Source: Streptomyces sp. OR43
GTDB taxonomy: Bacteria; Actinomycetota; Actinomycetes; Streptomycetales; Streptomycetaceae
Length of the DNA: 34,769 nt
Assembly: GCF_008042275.1 (NCBI RefSeq)
Contig: NZ_RDBK01000001.1
Span: forward strand, 47,294-82,062
Direction: 5' to 3'
Position numbers and translations under genes: made by a program. Within the stretch, counting starts at the first letter, position 1, and every line of letters begins with the position of its first letter. The notes beneath the pieces are model-generated. The model did not search any database. It saw only the letters and a program-made list of their open reading frames with translations, and was not told the origin of the DNA. Positions 20,821 through 29,569 of this stretch are shown piece after piece.

Positions 20821-22514
20821 GCGCCGCGGCCCGGGGCGCCTGGGACGAGGAGTTCGATTTCGTCGTCGTCGGCAGCGGCGGAGGCGGCATGGCCGCCGCC
20901 CTGACCGCCGCCGACAGCGGACTGAGCACCGTCGTCGTCGAGAAGGGGGCGATGTACGGAGGAACGACCGGCATCTCAGGAGGCGGCATCTGGATCCCCA
21001 ACAACCCCACTCTGAAGGCCAGGGGACACGACGACAGCCGCGCGTCCGTGCGCCGCTACCTCGACCTGCTCACCGAGGACCGGGTCCCCGCCGCCCGCCT
21101 CGACGCCTTCGTCGACCAGGGGCCCGCCGCGATGGAGCTGCTGGAGAAGAGCCGCTGGATGCGGTTCTTCTGGGTCAAGGGCTACGCCGACTACCACCCC
21201 GAGTACGACGGGGGCCGCCCGCGCGGCCGGTCCGTCGAGGCGCTGCCCTTCGACACCCGTAATCTCGGCGAGGACGAGAAGCACCAGCGGCCCAACAGCC
21301 TCAAGGGCCCGCTCGGACTCTGGATCACCGCCAAGGACTACCGCGACCTCGCCATGGTCAAGCGGACCTGGCGCGGACGCTGGGCCTCCGTGATCGCCGC
21401 CTGGCGCGTCTCGTCCAACATGGTCCGCCGGCGCCACATGGCGACCGGTGGCCGGGCGCTCGTGGCGCGGATGCGGATGGCGCTCAAGGAAGCCGGCGTA
21501 CCGGTGTGGCTGCGCAGCCCGATGACCGAACTCGTCACCGACGCGCACGGCAGGGTCACCGGCGTCGTCGTCACCCGTGACGGCAAGGCCGTACGCGTCG
21601 GCGCCCGGCGCGGCGTGCTCCTCGCCACCGGCGGGTTCGACCACAACCGGGAGATGCGCGAGAAGTACCTGCCCGAGGGCGGCCGTGACAACCACAGCGC
21701 CGGAGCCGTCGAGAACGTCGGCGACGGCATCCTCGCCGGCCAGGCACTCGGCGCCGCGCTCGACTTCATGGACGACGCCTGGTGGATGCCTTCCGTGCAC
21801 CACCCCTCCGGAGCGACGATTCCGCTGGTCTCCGAGCGCTGCATCCCGCCGTCGGTCATCGTCTCCTCCGACGGAAGACGGTTCACCAACGAGTCGTCCC
21901 CGTACGTCAACTTCGTCCACGACCAGCTCCAAGGCGGGCACACCACCGCCTGGTTCGTCATGGACGCCAAGGCCCGCGCCCGGTACCCGTTCGCGCAGAT
22001 CCTCCCCGGCATGCCCTTCCCCAAGGCTTTCTACGAGAACGGCACCGTGCACCGCTCGGACACCATCGCCGGCCTCGCCCGGAGCATCGACGTCCCGGCT
22101 GACGCCCTCACCGAGACCGTCGAACGGTTCAACGGCTTCGCCCGTACCGGAAAGGACACCGACTTCGGCCGCGGCGACAGCGCCTACGACCGCTACTACG
22201 GCGACCCGACGATGAAGAATCCCAACCTCGACGAGATCGTCAAGGCCCCCTACTACGCGATCCGCATCGAGGTCGGCGACCTCGGTACCAAGGGCGGCCT
22301 CGTCTGCGACGAGAACAGCCGGGTGCTGCGCGAGGACGGCTCGGCCGTCGCCGGCCTGTACGCCACGGGCAACACCTCCGCGGCCGTCATGGGCAACGAG
22401 TACGCCGGACCCGGCGCCACCATCGGCCCCGCCATCGTGTTCGGCTACCTCGCGGCCCGGCACGCGGCCGCCGTCACCCGCACGGGGGCCGGGGCCGCCG
22501 GAGGCGCCCCATGA
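20817..22514 (+). CDS. kstD: 3-ketosteroid delta-1-dehydrogenase
   Basis: This 565-aa FAD enzyme has the dinucleotide motif [23 protein letters not shown], then the KstD signature [17 protein letters not shown]. Candidate active-site residues fit those of Rhodococcus KstD1: Tyr363 (SSPYVNFVH, like Tyr318) and Tyr529/Gly533 (NEYAGPG, like Tyr487/Gly491). A Tyr from GYADYHPEY (residues 123-130) would match Tyr119. It introduces the C1-C2 double bond in ring A. It overlaps hsaD by ATGA and kshB by ATGA. The length is close to M. tuberculosis KstD. The assignment is strong because the 9-alpha-hydroxylase genes are adjacent. Confidence 0.92.
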   Translation: MSAAARGAWDEEFDFVVVGSGGGGMAAALTAADSGLSTVVVEKGAMYGGTTGISGGGIWIPNNPTLKARGHDDSRASVRRYLDLLTEDRVPAARLDAFVDQGPAAMELLEKSRWMRFFWVKGYADYHPEYDGGRPRGRSVEALPFDTRNLGEDEKHQRPNSLKGPLGLWITAKDYRDLAMVKRTWRGRWASVIAAWRVSSNMVRRRHMATGGRALVARMRMALKEAGVPVWLRSPMTELVTDAHGRVTGVVVTRDGKAVRVGARRGVLLATGGFDHNREMREKYLPEGGRDNHSAGAVENVGDGILAGQALGAALDFMDDAWWMPSVHHPSGATIPLVSERCIPPSVIVSSDGRRFTNESSPYVNFVHDQLQGGHTTAWFVMDAKARARYPFAQILPGMPFPKAFYENGTVHRSDTIAGLARSIDVPADALTETVERFNGFARTGKDTDFGRGDSAYDRYYGDPTMKNPNLDEIVKAPYYAIRIEVGDLGTKGGLVCDENSRVLREDGSAVAGLYATGNTSAAVMGNEYAGPGATIGPAIVFGYLAARHAAAVTRTGAGAAGGAP

Positions 22515-23548
22515 GCCCGGCGCCGCTGACCGTGCGCGTGGTCAAGGTGATCCGGGAGACGGCCGACGCGCACTCGCTGGTCCTGGAGCCGGCGGACGGG
22601 GAGCGGGCCCGGTTCACGTACCGGCCCGGCCAGTTCCTCACCGTCCGGGTGCCCTCGGAGCGGCCGGGCGGAGCGGCCCGCTGCTATTCGCTGTGCAGTT
22701 CCCCGGTGCGCGACGAGCATCTGAAGGTGACCGTCAAGCGCACGGCGGGCGGGTACGCCTCGCACTGGATCTGCGACCACGTCACCGAAGGCGACACCCT
22801 GGAGGTGCTGCGGCCCGCGGGCACCTTCACCCCGGACTCGCTCGACGGCGACTTCCTGCTCCTGGCCGCGGGCAGCGGCATCACCCCCGTGATGTCGATC
22901 CTCGCCTCCGCGCTGCACGCGGGAACCGGCGCGGTCACCCTCCTCTACGCCAACCGCGACGAGCAGTCCGTCATCTTCCGCGACGAACTGGCCGACCTGG
23001 CAAGGGAGTACGGCGACCGGCTCACCGTTCTGCACTGGCTCGAGTCCGTCCAGGGCCGGCCCACCGGATCCGGCCTGCGCGCGCTGGCCCGCCCGTACGC
23101 CGGGCGCCCCGCCTTCGTGTGCGGGCCCGGCCCTTTCATGGACCTGGCGTCCGGTGCGCTCGCCGACCTGGGCCTGCCGGCCGACCGGATCACCGTGGAG
23201 CGCTTCACCTCACTGACCGGCGACCCGTTCGCGGAACGCGACCCCGTACCGGAGCCGGTCACCGCCGGGCCCGTCAGCACGGCCGAGGTGGAGCTGGACG
23301 GGGTGAGCCACACCGTCGACTGGCCCCGGAACACCCCTCTGCTCGACGTCCTGCTCGCCGCCGGACTCGACGCGCCCTACTCCTGCCGGGAGGGCAGTTG
23401 CAGCGCCTGCGCGTGCGTGCTCACCGAGGGCGAGGTGGCCATGGAAAGCAACGAGGTCCTGGACGCCGCCGACCTCGCCGACGGTCTGATCCTCGCCTGC
23501 CAGGCGCGCCCGCTCAGCGACCGGCTGAAGGCCACCTACGACGGCTGA
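22511..23548 (+). CDS. kshB: Ferredoxin reductase of 3-ketosteroid 9-alpha-hydroxylase
   Basis: This 345-aa protein combines an FAD/NAD reductase with a C-terminal plant-type ferredoxin. The FAD-binding segment is RCYSLCSS, the NAD-binding segment [15 protein letters not shown] and CGPGPFMD. The [2Fe-2S] ligands are Cys292, Cys297, Cys300 (CREGSCSAC) and Cys330. KshB passes electrons from NADH to the Rieske oxygenase KshA, encoded about 6 kb downstream on the other strand. It overlaps kstD by ATGA. Class IA-type reductases serve many oxygenases, so the KshB role relies on the neighbours, but that context is very consistent. Confidence 0.88.
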   Translation: MSPAPLTVRVVKVIRETADAHSLVLEPADGERARFTYRPGQFLTVRVPSERPGGAARCYSLCSSPVRDEHLKVTVKRTAGGYASHWICDHVTEGDTLEVLRPAGTFTPDSLDGDFLLLAAGSGITPVMSILASALHAGTGAVTLLYANRDEQSVIFRDELADLAREYGDRLTVLHWLESVQGRPTGSGLRALARPYAGRPAFVCGPGPFMDLASGALADLGLPADRITVERFTSLTGDPFAERDPVPEPVTAGPVSTAEVELDGVSHTVDWPRNTPLLDVLLAAGLDAPYSCREGSCSACACVLTEGEVAMESNEVLDAADLADGLILACQARPLSDRLKATYDG

Positions 23549-23594
23549 GCCGCTCCTTCCGCACCTGTTCTCCGTTCCCACTCGACCCGGATGA

Positions 23595-23604
23595 GGTTCG
23601 AACC
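23595..23604. promoter_or_regulatory. GGTTCGAACC palindrome abutting the hsaG start
   Basis: A perfect 10-bp palindrome GGTTCGAACC occupies 23595-23604, directly before the GTG of hsaG, and includes part of the ribosome site GAGG (23593-23596). It could bind a regulator or fold in RNA to mask the site, but it is short enough to be chance. Confidence 0.3.
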
Positions 23605-24513
23605 GTGACCAAGGCGACCGCCGCGATCGTCGGATCCGGCAATATCGGCACCGACCTGATGTACAAACTCCTGCGCTCGCCCGACATCGAGCCGCGCTGG
23701 ATGATCGGCATCGACGAGCAGAGCCCCGGCCTCAAGCGCGCCGCCGACCACGGCCTGCACGCGAGCGCCGACGGCGTCGACGCGCTGCTGGCCGGAGAGG
23801 ACCGGCCGGACCTGGTCTTCGAGGCCACGTCCGCGTACGTCCACCGGGCCAACGCCCCCAAGTACGCCGGACTCGGCATCCAGGCCATCGACCTGACGCC
23901 CGCCGCGATCGGCCCGGCGGTCGTACCGGCTGTCAACCTCGGCGACCACCTCGACGCACCGAACGTCTCCCTCATCACCTGCGGCGGCCAGGCCACCATC
24001 CCGATCGTGCACGCCGTCTCCCGGGTCACCGAGGTGGCCTACGCGGAGATCGTCGCGAGCGTCGCCTCGCCGTCCGCCGGGCCCGGAACCCGCGCCAACA
24101 TCGACGAGTTCACCCTCACCACCAGCCGGGGCATCGAGACGATCGGCGGCGCCGCCAAGGGCAAGGCCATCATCATCCTCAACCCGGCCGACCCGCCGAT
24201 GCTGATGCAGGACACCGTCTTCTGCGCGATCGCCGCCGACGCCGACCGGGACGCCGTCACCGCGTCGATCCGGGAGACCGTCGCCAAGGTGGCCGGGTAC
24301 GTCCCCGGCTACCGGCTGCGGGCCGAGCCGCAGTTCGACGGTCCGACCGCGGTCAGCGGCGGGCTCGCCCGCGTCGCGGTCTTCATCGAGGTGGAGGGCG
24401 CGGGCGACTTCCTGCCGCCGTACTCCGGAAACCTCGACATCATGACCGCCGCCGCCACCAGGGTCGGCGAGGGCTTCGCCCAGCGGATCACCGCCCGCCG
24501 CGCCGGCTCCTGA
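23605..24513 (+). CDS. hsaG: Acylating acetaldehyde/propionaldehyde dehydrogenase
   Basis: This 302-aa protein is of the BphJ/HsaG family. It has the NAD-binding N-terminus [18 protein letters not shown] and the catalytic Cys126 in [13 protein letters not shown], and includes [18 protein letters not shown]. It oxidises the propionaldehyde released by HsaF to propionyl-CoA, receiving it by channelling in the HsaF-HsaG complex. The GTG at 23605 gives a length within one residue of M. tuberculosis HsaG. It is separated from kshB by 56 bp and precedes hsaF. In mycobacteria hsaE lies just upstream of hsaG; here it does not. Confidence 0.9.
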   Translation: MTKATAAIVGSGNIGTDLMYKLLRSPDIEPRWMIGIDEQSPGLKRAADHGLHASADGVDALLAGEDRPDLVFEATSAYVHRANAPKYAGLGIQAIDLTPAAIGPAVVPAVNLGDHLDAPNVSLITCGGQATIPIVHAVSRVTEVAYAEIVASVASPSAGPGTRANIDEFTLTTSRGIETIGGAAKGKAIIILNPADPPMLMQDTVFCAIAADADRDAVTASIRETVAKVAGYVPGYRLRAEPQFDGPTAVSGGLARVAVFIEVEGAGDFLPPYSGNLDIMTAAATRVGEGFAQRITARRAGS

Positions 24514-24541
24514 CCGCCGCTCACCGAGGAGTACACGAGCC

Positions 24542-25597
24542 ATGCCCTACAGCTCCGACCTGGACATCCGGGTCACCGACTCGTCCCTCAGGGACGGATC
24601 GCACGCCAAGCAGCACCAGTTCACCGTCGGCCACGTCACCTCCATCGTCGGCGCGCTCGACGACGCGGGCGTGCCCGTCATCGAGGTCACGCACGGCGAC
24701 GGCCTCGGCGGGTCCTCCTTCAACTACGGCTTCAGCCACACCCCGGAGCAGGAGCTCATCAAGGCCGCGGTGAAGACCGCCCGCCGGGCGAAGATCGCCT
24801 TCCTGATGCTGCCCGGCCTCGGCCTCCAGGACGACATCCGCGAGGCCGCGGACAACGGCGCCGCGATCTGCCGGATCGCCACCCACTGCACCGAGGCCGA
24901 CATCTCCGTCCAGCACTTCGGTCTCGCGCGCGAACTGGGCCTGGAGACCGTCGGGTTCCTCATGATGTCGCACAGTCAGCCGCCGGAGGTGCTGGCCCGG
25001 CAGGCCCGCATCATGGCGGACGCGGGCTGTCAGTGCGTGTACGTCGTCGACTCCGCCGGCGCCCTCATCATGGAGCAGACCAGCGACCGGATCGCCGCCC
25101 TGGTCGCCGAGCTCGGCGACGACGCCCAGGTCGGTTTCCACGGCCACGAGAACCTCGGCCTCGGCGTCGCCAACTCGGTTCTCGCCGTCCGCGCCGGGGC
25201 CAAGCAGATCGACGGATCCACCCGCCGCTTCGGCGCGGGCGCAGGCAACACCCCCGTCGAGGGGTTCGCGGCCGTCGCCGAGAAGCTGGGCATCCGTACC
25301 GGCATCGACGTACTCAAGATCATCGACGCGGCCGAGGACGTCGTCCGGCCCGTCATGGACGGCGAATGCCTGCTCGACCGGCTGTCGCTGACGATGGGCT
25401 ACGCGGGGGTCTACTCCAGCTTCCTGAAGCACGCCGCCCGCCAGGCAGCCACTTACCAGGTCTCCGGCGCCGAGATCCTCATGGAGGCGGGCCGCCGCAA
25501 GCTCGTCGGGGGCCAGGAGGACCAGCTCATCGAGATCGCGGTCGCCCTCGCGGCGAAGAACCGCTCCGCGACCGCACAGCACTCCTCGGGGAAGTGA
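24542..25597 (+). CDS. hsaF: 4-hydroxy-2-oxohexanoate/valerate aldolase
   Basis: This 351-aa TIM-barrel aldolase of the BphI/DmpG/HsaF family has Arg17-Asp18 in SLRDGSHA and the metal ligands His200 and His202 in GFHGHENLG. The C-terminal helical region ([17 protein letters not shown]) contacts the dehydrogenase partner. It splits 4-hydroxy-2-oxohexanoate into pyruvate and propionaldehyde. GAGGAG precedes the ATG at 24542. It lies 28 bp after hsaG, as expected for genes making a complex. Confidence 0.92.
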   Translation: MPYSSDLDIRVTDSSLRDGSHAKQHQFTVGHVTSIVGALDDAGVPVIEVTHGDGLGGSSFNYGFSHTPEQELIKAAVKTARRAKIAFLMLPGLGLQDDIREAADNGAAICRIATHCTEADISVQHFGLARELGLETVGFLMMSHSQPPEVLARQARIMADAGCQCVYVVDSAGALIMEQTSDRIAALVAELGDDAQVGFHGHENLGLGVANSVLAVRAGAKQIDGSTRRFGAGAGNTPVEGFAAVAEKLGIRTGIDVLKIIDAAEDVVRPVMDGECLLDRLSLTMGYAGVYSSFLKHAARQAATYQVSGAEILMEAGRRKLVGGQEDQLIEIAVALAAKNRSATAQHSSGK

Positions 25598-25605
25598 GAA
25601 CAGCC

Positions 25606-26790
25606 ATGTCCAATCCCGTACTCGAAGCTGTCGAGGCACGCGCCGACGAGATCCGCGCGCTCGGACCCGCCAACGAGGCGCTCGGCCGGCTCGACGACCA
25701 GGCCGCGAAGATCCTGCGCGACGTCGGGGCCATGCGCATGCTCCAGCCGAAGACGTACGGCGGCCTCGAACTGCATCCGCGCGAGTTCGCCGAGACGGTC
25801 ATGAGGATCGCCGCGCTGGACGGGGCGACGGGCTGGGTCACCGGTGTCGTGGGTGTCCACCCGTGGGAGATGGCGATGGCCGACCCCCGGGTCCAGGAGG
25901 AGATCTGGGGCGAGGACCCCGACACCTGGATCGCCTCCCCGTACGCGCCGATGGGCCTGCTGCGGCCCGTCGACGGCGGCTACGTCTTCAACGGCCGCTG
26001 GCAGTTCTCCTCCGGCACCGACCACTGCCGCTGGATCTTCCTCGGCGGCTTCCTCGCCGACGCCGACGGCAACCGGATCAACCCCCCGCGGTCCGTGCAC
26101 GTCATCCTGCCCCGCGTCGACTACGAGATCGTCGAGGACTCCTGGGACGTCGTCGGGCTGCGGGGCACCGGCAGCAAGGACGTCATCGTCAAGGACGCCT
26201 TCGTCCCCGACTACCGCGTCATCGAGTACAACAAGGTCGTGGACGGCTCGCTGGCCGCCGAGTCGGGGCTGACCAACCCCGCCTACCGGCTGCCGTTCTC
26301 GGCCGCCTTCCCGCTCGGCATCACCGCCGCCGTGATCGGCATCTGCGAGGGCGCTCTCGCCCACCACCTCGACTACCAGCGGGGCAGAGTGCAGATCACC
26401 GGCCAGGCCGTGAAGGACGACCCGTACGTCCTGTACGCCATCAGCGAGGCGGCGGCCGAGATCGCGGCGGCCCGTTCGGCGCTGCTGGACAACATCTGCC
26501 GGCTCCACGACGCGGTCGAGGCCGGGCAGGAGATCAGCTTCGAGCGCCGGGCCGTCGGCCGGCGCACCCAGGCGGCCGCCGCCTGGCGGGCCGTCCGCGC
26601 CGTCGACGAGATCGTCGCCCGCTCCGGCGGCAACGCCATGCGGCTGGACAACCCGATCCAGCGCTTCTGGCGCGACGCGCACGTGGGTCTCACGCACGCC
26701 ATCCATGTGCCGGGATCCGTCTTCCACGCCTCGGCGCTCACCGAGATCGGCGTCGAGCCGCCGCAGGGCCCGATGCGCTCGATGATCTGA
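25606..26790 (+). CDS. hsaA: 3-HSA hydroxylase, oxygenase component
   Basis: This 394-aa protein has the acyl-CoA-dehydrogenase fold of group D flavin monooxygenases and is the same length as M. tuberculosis HsaA. Typical segments are LQPKTYGGLELHPREFAETVMRIAALDGATGWVTGV, WQFSSGTDHCRWIFLGG, DSWDVVGLRGTGSKDV and AAFPLGITAAVIGICEGAL. It hydroxylates the phenolic ring-opened steroid 3-HSA to the catechol 3,4-DHSA using reduced flavin from HsaB. It starts 9 bp after hsaF and is followed by hsaC, the next enzyme of the pathway. Confidence 0.92.
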   Translation: MSNPVLEAVEARADEIRALGPANEALGRLDDQAAKILRDVGAMRMLQPKTYGGLELHPREFAETVMRIAALDGATGWVTGVVGVHPWEMAMADPRVQEEIWGEDPDTWIASPYAPMGLLRPVDGGYVFNGRWQFSSGTDHCRWIFLGGFLADADGNRINPPRSVHVILPRVDYEIVEDSWDVVGLRGTGSKDVIVKDAFVPDYRVIEYNKVVDGSLAAESGLTNPAYRLPFSAAFPLGITAAVIGICEGALAHHLDYQRGRVQITGQAVKDDPYVLYAISEAAAEIAAARSALLDNICRLHDAVEAGQEISFERRAVGRRTQAAAAWRAVRAVDEIVARSGGNAMRLDNPIQRFWRDAHVGLTHAIHVPGSVFHASALTEIGVEPPQGPMRSMI

Positions 26791-26831
26791 CGTCTTCGAC
26801 CGACCGCAGACCGGTTCAGAGAGGAACACCC

Positions 26832-27749
26832 ATGACACAGATCCGCGGACTCGGCTATCTCCGGGTCCAGTCCACCGACATCGGGCGCTGGCGCGAACTC
26901 GCCGTGGACGCCCTCGGCTTCGCCGAAGGATCCGGGCCGGACCCCGATGGCCTGTACCTGCGCATGGACGAGCGCCGCTCCCGGCTCGTCGTCCTGCCCG
27001 GCGACACCGACCGGGTGCTGTCGGTCGGCTGGGAGGTACGGGACCAGTTCGCGCTCGCCGCCGTCGGCCGCGCCGTCGAGGCGTCCGGTACGGGAGTGAA
27101 GCCGCTCAGCCGTGAGGAGGCCGACGACCGGGGCGTCGAGCAGGGCATCAGCTTCGAGGACCCGGCCGGTGTGCCCGTCGAGGTGTTCTTCGCGCCGATC
27201 CTCGACCACAGCCCCGTGGTGACCAAGCTCGGCCAGCGGTTCGTCACCGGCGGTCAGGGCATGGGACACATCGTCCTGCCCACCACCAGCCCCGACGAGA
27301 CGATCGCCTTCTACACCGAGGTGCTCGGCTTCCTGCCCCGCGGTTCGATGCGGCTCGGCGGCGGGTCACCGCGCCGGGTGCGCTTCATGGGGGTCAACGA
27401 ACGCCACCACAGCCTCGCCGTCTGCCCCGCCCCGCACGGCGAGGCGCCCGGCCTCGTGCACCTGATGGTCGAGGTCGACAGCCTGGACGCGGTCGGCCGC
27501 GCCCTCGACAACGTGGGCAAGCAGGGCTTCTCGCTGTCCTCGACGCTGGGCCGGCACACCAACGACAAGATGGTGTCGTTCTACGTGCGCGCGCCGGGCG
27601 GCTGGGACCTCGAGTACGGATACGACGGGATGCGCGTCGACGAGGCGCACTACACCGCCGAGGAGATCACCGCCGACAGCTACTGGGGCCACGACTGGTC
27701 CGGCTCCGAGCCCCTGGCGGCGTTCACCCCGCCCGGGACGACCGCATGA
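26832..27749 (+). CDS. hsaC: Extradiol catechol dioxygenase (3,4-DHSA dioxygenase)
   Basis: This 305-aa type I extradiol dioxygenase has two VOC modules. The iron ligands are His146 (GMGHIVLP), His210 (GLVHLMVEV) and Glu261 (WDLEYGYDG), spaced like His145, His215 and Glu266 of HsaC. It cleaves the catechol ring of 3,4-DHSA to the substrate of HsaD. GAGAGGAA lies before ATG 26832. Its stop overlaps the next start (ATGA), so the downstream flavoprotein is translationally coupled. Confidence 0.92.
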   Translation: MTQIRGLGYLRVQSTDIGRWRELAVDALGFAEGSGPDPDGLYLRMDERRSRLVVLPGDTDRVLSVGWEVRDQFALAAVGRAVEASGTGVKPLSREEADDRGVEQGISFEDPAGVPVEVFFAPILDHSPVVTKLGQRFVTGGQGMGHIVLPTTSPDETIAFYTEVLGFLPRGSMRLGGGSPRRVRFMGVNERHHSLAVCPAPHGEAPGLVHLMVEVDSLDAVGRALDNVGKQGFSLSSTLGRHTNDKMVSFYVRAPGGWDLEYGYDGMRVDEAHYTAEEITADSYWGHDWSGSEPLAAFTPPGTTA

Positions 27750-29230
27750 GAGCCACCCGGCCGGTGACACCGGTGCCCGCCGCAACCGTCGGCTCCTACG
27801 ACGCGGAGACCGACGTACTGGTCGTCGGCTTCGGATGCGCCGGAGCCGCCGCGGCGTACGAGGCCGCGGCGGCGGGTGCCGACGTCCTCGTACTGGAACG
27901 GGCCGGGGGCCCCGGCGGGTCCTCCGCGCTGTCCGGCGGCGAGCTGTACCTGGGTGGCGGGACCCCGGTGCAGCAGGCGTGCGGTTTCGAGGACACCGCG
28001 GAGGACATGTTCGCCTACCTGGACGCCGCGCTCGGGCCGCACGCCGACCAGGAGAAGCTGCGCCTGTACTGCGAGGGCAGTGCCGCGCACTTCCAGTGGT
28101 TCGTGGACCGGGGGCTGACCTTCGAACCGACCCTGTGGGACGCGCCGACCTGGATGCCGACCACCAAGGACGGGCTGATGTGGCTGGGCGAGAACGCCTG
28201 GCCGTACAACGAGATCGCCCGCCCGGCGCCGCGCGGCCACCGCTGCGCGACCGACGCCTTCGGCGGCTGGCTGGTGATGGAGAAACTGGTCGCCGCGGCC
28301 GAGGACGCGGGGGCCGCCGTACAGGCCGACACCCTGGCCACGGCACTGATCGTGGACGCCGGCGGCCGGGTCGTCGGGGTCACCGCACGCCGGCACGGCC
28401 GGGACCTCGCCTTCCGGGCCCGCAAGGGCGTCGTGCTGACCACCGGCGGTTTCGCCGACAACGAGGAGATGCTCGCCGACCACGCCCCGCACCTCATCGG
28501 CCACGACAAGGTCAGCGACGGTCTCGACGACGGCAGCGGCATCCGGATGGCCGCCGCCCTCGGTGCCGCCACCCGGCGGATGGGTGTGGTCGAACTGGCG
28601 CTGACCGCGCTGCCGGCGATGGTCACCCGGGGCATGCTGGTCAACGCCCACGGGCAGCGCTTCATCAACGAGGACGTGTACCCCGGCCTGTTCAGCGTGG
28701 CCGCCGTGCTGACGCAGCCCGCCCCCTACTGGGTGATCATCGACGAGGAGGGTTACGAGTCGATTCCGGAGGCGGAGCGCTGGGGTGCGGTGCCCCGGTT
28801 CGTCACGGAGACCCTGGCGGAGCTGGAGGCCGAACTCGGGATGCCACAGGGCGCCCTGGAGTCCACGGTCGGCACGTACAACACGCATGCGGCGCAGGGC
28901 CGGGACCCCTACTTCCACAAGGACCCGCGCTGGCTGAGGCCCTTGAAGGGCCCGTTCGCGGCGGTCGATCCGCGGGCCGGTTTCCACCGGGGCGGGCGGC
29001 CGGCCGCGGGCGCCGGGACGGGCGCCGCGGGGTTCACCCTGGGCGGGCTGCACACCACCGTGGACGGGGAGGTGCTCGACGTGTCCGGCGATCCGGTCCC
29101 CGGACTGTACGCCGCGGGACGGGCCGCCTCCGGCATCCACGGCGAGGGATACGTCAGCGGCACCTCGCTCGGCGACGGCACGTTCTTCGGGCGGCGGGCG
29201 GGTGTGGCAGCCGCCGGTGGCGGCGCCTGA
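27746..29230 (+). CDS. kst4D: 3-ketosteroid delta-4-(5-alpha)-dehydrogenase-like flavoprotein
   Basis: This 494-aa FAD enzyme of the fumarate-reductase/KstD superfamily has TDVLVVGFGCAGAAAAYEAAAAGADVLVLER, then SSALSGGELYLGGGTPVQQ and, near the end, GEGYVSGTSLGDGTFFGRRAG. Tyr469-x-Ser471 and Tyr312 correspond well to the Tyr466/Ser468 and Tyr319 described for Rhodococcus Kst4D. The role would be C4-C5 desaturation of 5-alpha-3-ketosteroids before KstD and Ksh act. It overlaps hsaC by ATGA and ends the operon at a strong terminator. A relative acting on another ring is possible. Confidence 0.7.
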   Translation: MRATRPVTPVPAATVGSYDAETDVLVVGFGCAGAAAAYEAAAAGADVLVLERAGGPGGSSALSGGELYLGGGTPVQQACGFEDTAEDMFAYLDAALGPHADQEKLRLYCEGSAAHFQWFVDRGLTFEPTLWDAPTWMPTTKDGLMWLGENAWPYNEIARPAPRGHRCATDAFGGWLVMEKLVAAAEDAGAAVQADTLATALIVDAGGRVVGVTARRHGRDLAFRARKGVVLTTGGFADNEEMLADHAPHLIGHDKVSDGLDDGSGIRMAAALGAATRRMGVVELALTALPAMVTRGMLVNAHGQRFINEDVYPGLFSVAAVLTQPAPYWVIIDEEGYESIPEAERWGAVPRFVTETLAELEAELGMPQGALESTVGTYNTHAAQGRDPYFHKDPRWLRPLKGPFAAVDPRAGFHRGGRPAAGAGTGAAGFTLGGLHTTVDGEVLDVSGDPVPGLYAAGRAASGIHGEGYVSGTSLGDGTFFGRRAGVAAAGGGA

Positions 29231-29247
29231 GCACGGAGCACGGGCAC

Positions 29248-29282
29248 GGAGAAGGCCGGGTACGCCGTACCCGGCCTTCTCC
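29248..29282. terminator. 16-bp-stem bidirectional terminator
   Basis: A perfect 16-bp stem, 29248-29263 with 29267-29282 (GGAGAAGGCCGGGTAC and its complement), closes a GCC loop. It lies 17 bp after the kst4D stop and 14 bp before the convergent small-protein stop, so it serves both. Confidence 0.9.
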
Positions 29283-29296
29283 GGTCCGCTTTCGGT

Positions 29297-29569
29297 TCAG
29301 CCGCCGAGTGCCTGCCCGTGCCTCGCGTCGTCCACGAGCTCGATCGTGCCCCGCAGCGCGGCCTCGCGGATCGTGTCACGCAGTGACCCGCATCCCTCGA
29401 AGGCCGGTCCGGCCCCCTCGCGCTCCGCGCAGAGGGCCGTCGCGCCGCTGTTCCACTGCACACTCGTCTGCTGCCAGCTGCTCTTGCGTACGAGCACCTG
29501 CGCCGCGCACCGGTCGCACGCCAGGGGCCGCATCGGCACGCCGTCGGCGAGGCGGTTGTCGACCCGCAT
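29297..29569 (-). CDS. 90-aa four-cysteine protein coupled to kshA
   Basis: I do not recognise a named family. The protein starts MRVDNRLADGVPMRPLACDRC and has Cys18, Cys21, Cys47 and Cys60 (CxxC, then C-x12-C) plus a helical C-terminus (SLRDTIREAALRGTIELVDDA). Four cysteines could bind zinc or an Fe-S cluster. The ATG at 29569 shares its A with the kshA stop (TGATG), so translation is coupled to kshA. Tight coupling suggests a helper, electron carrier or assembly factor for the oxygenase, but that is inference. Longer reading upstream would overlap kshA and is rejected. Confidence 0.7.
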   Translation of the reverse strand: MRVDNRLADGVPMRPLACDRCAAQVLVRKSSWQQTSVQWNSGATALCAEREGAGPAFEGCGSLRDTIREAALRGTIELVDDARHGQALGG

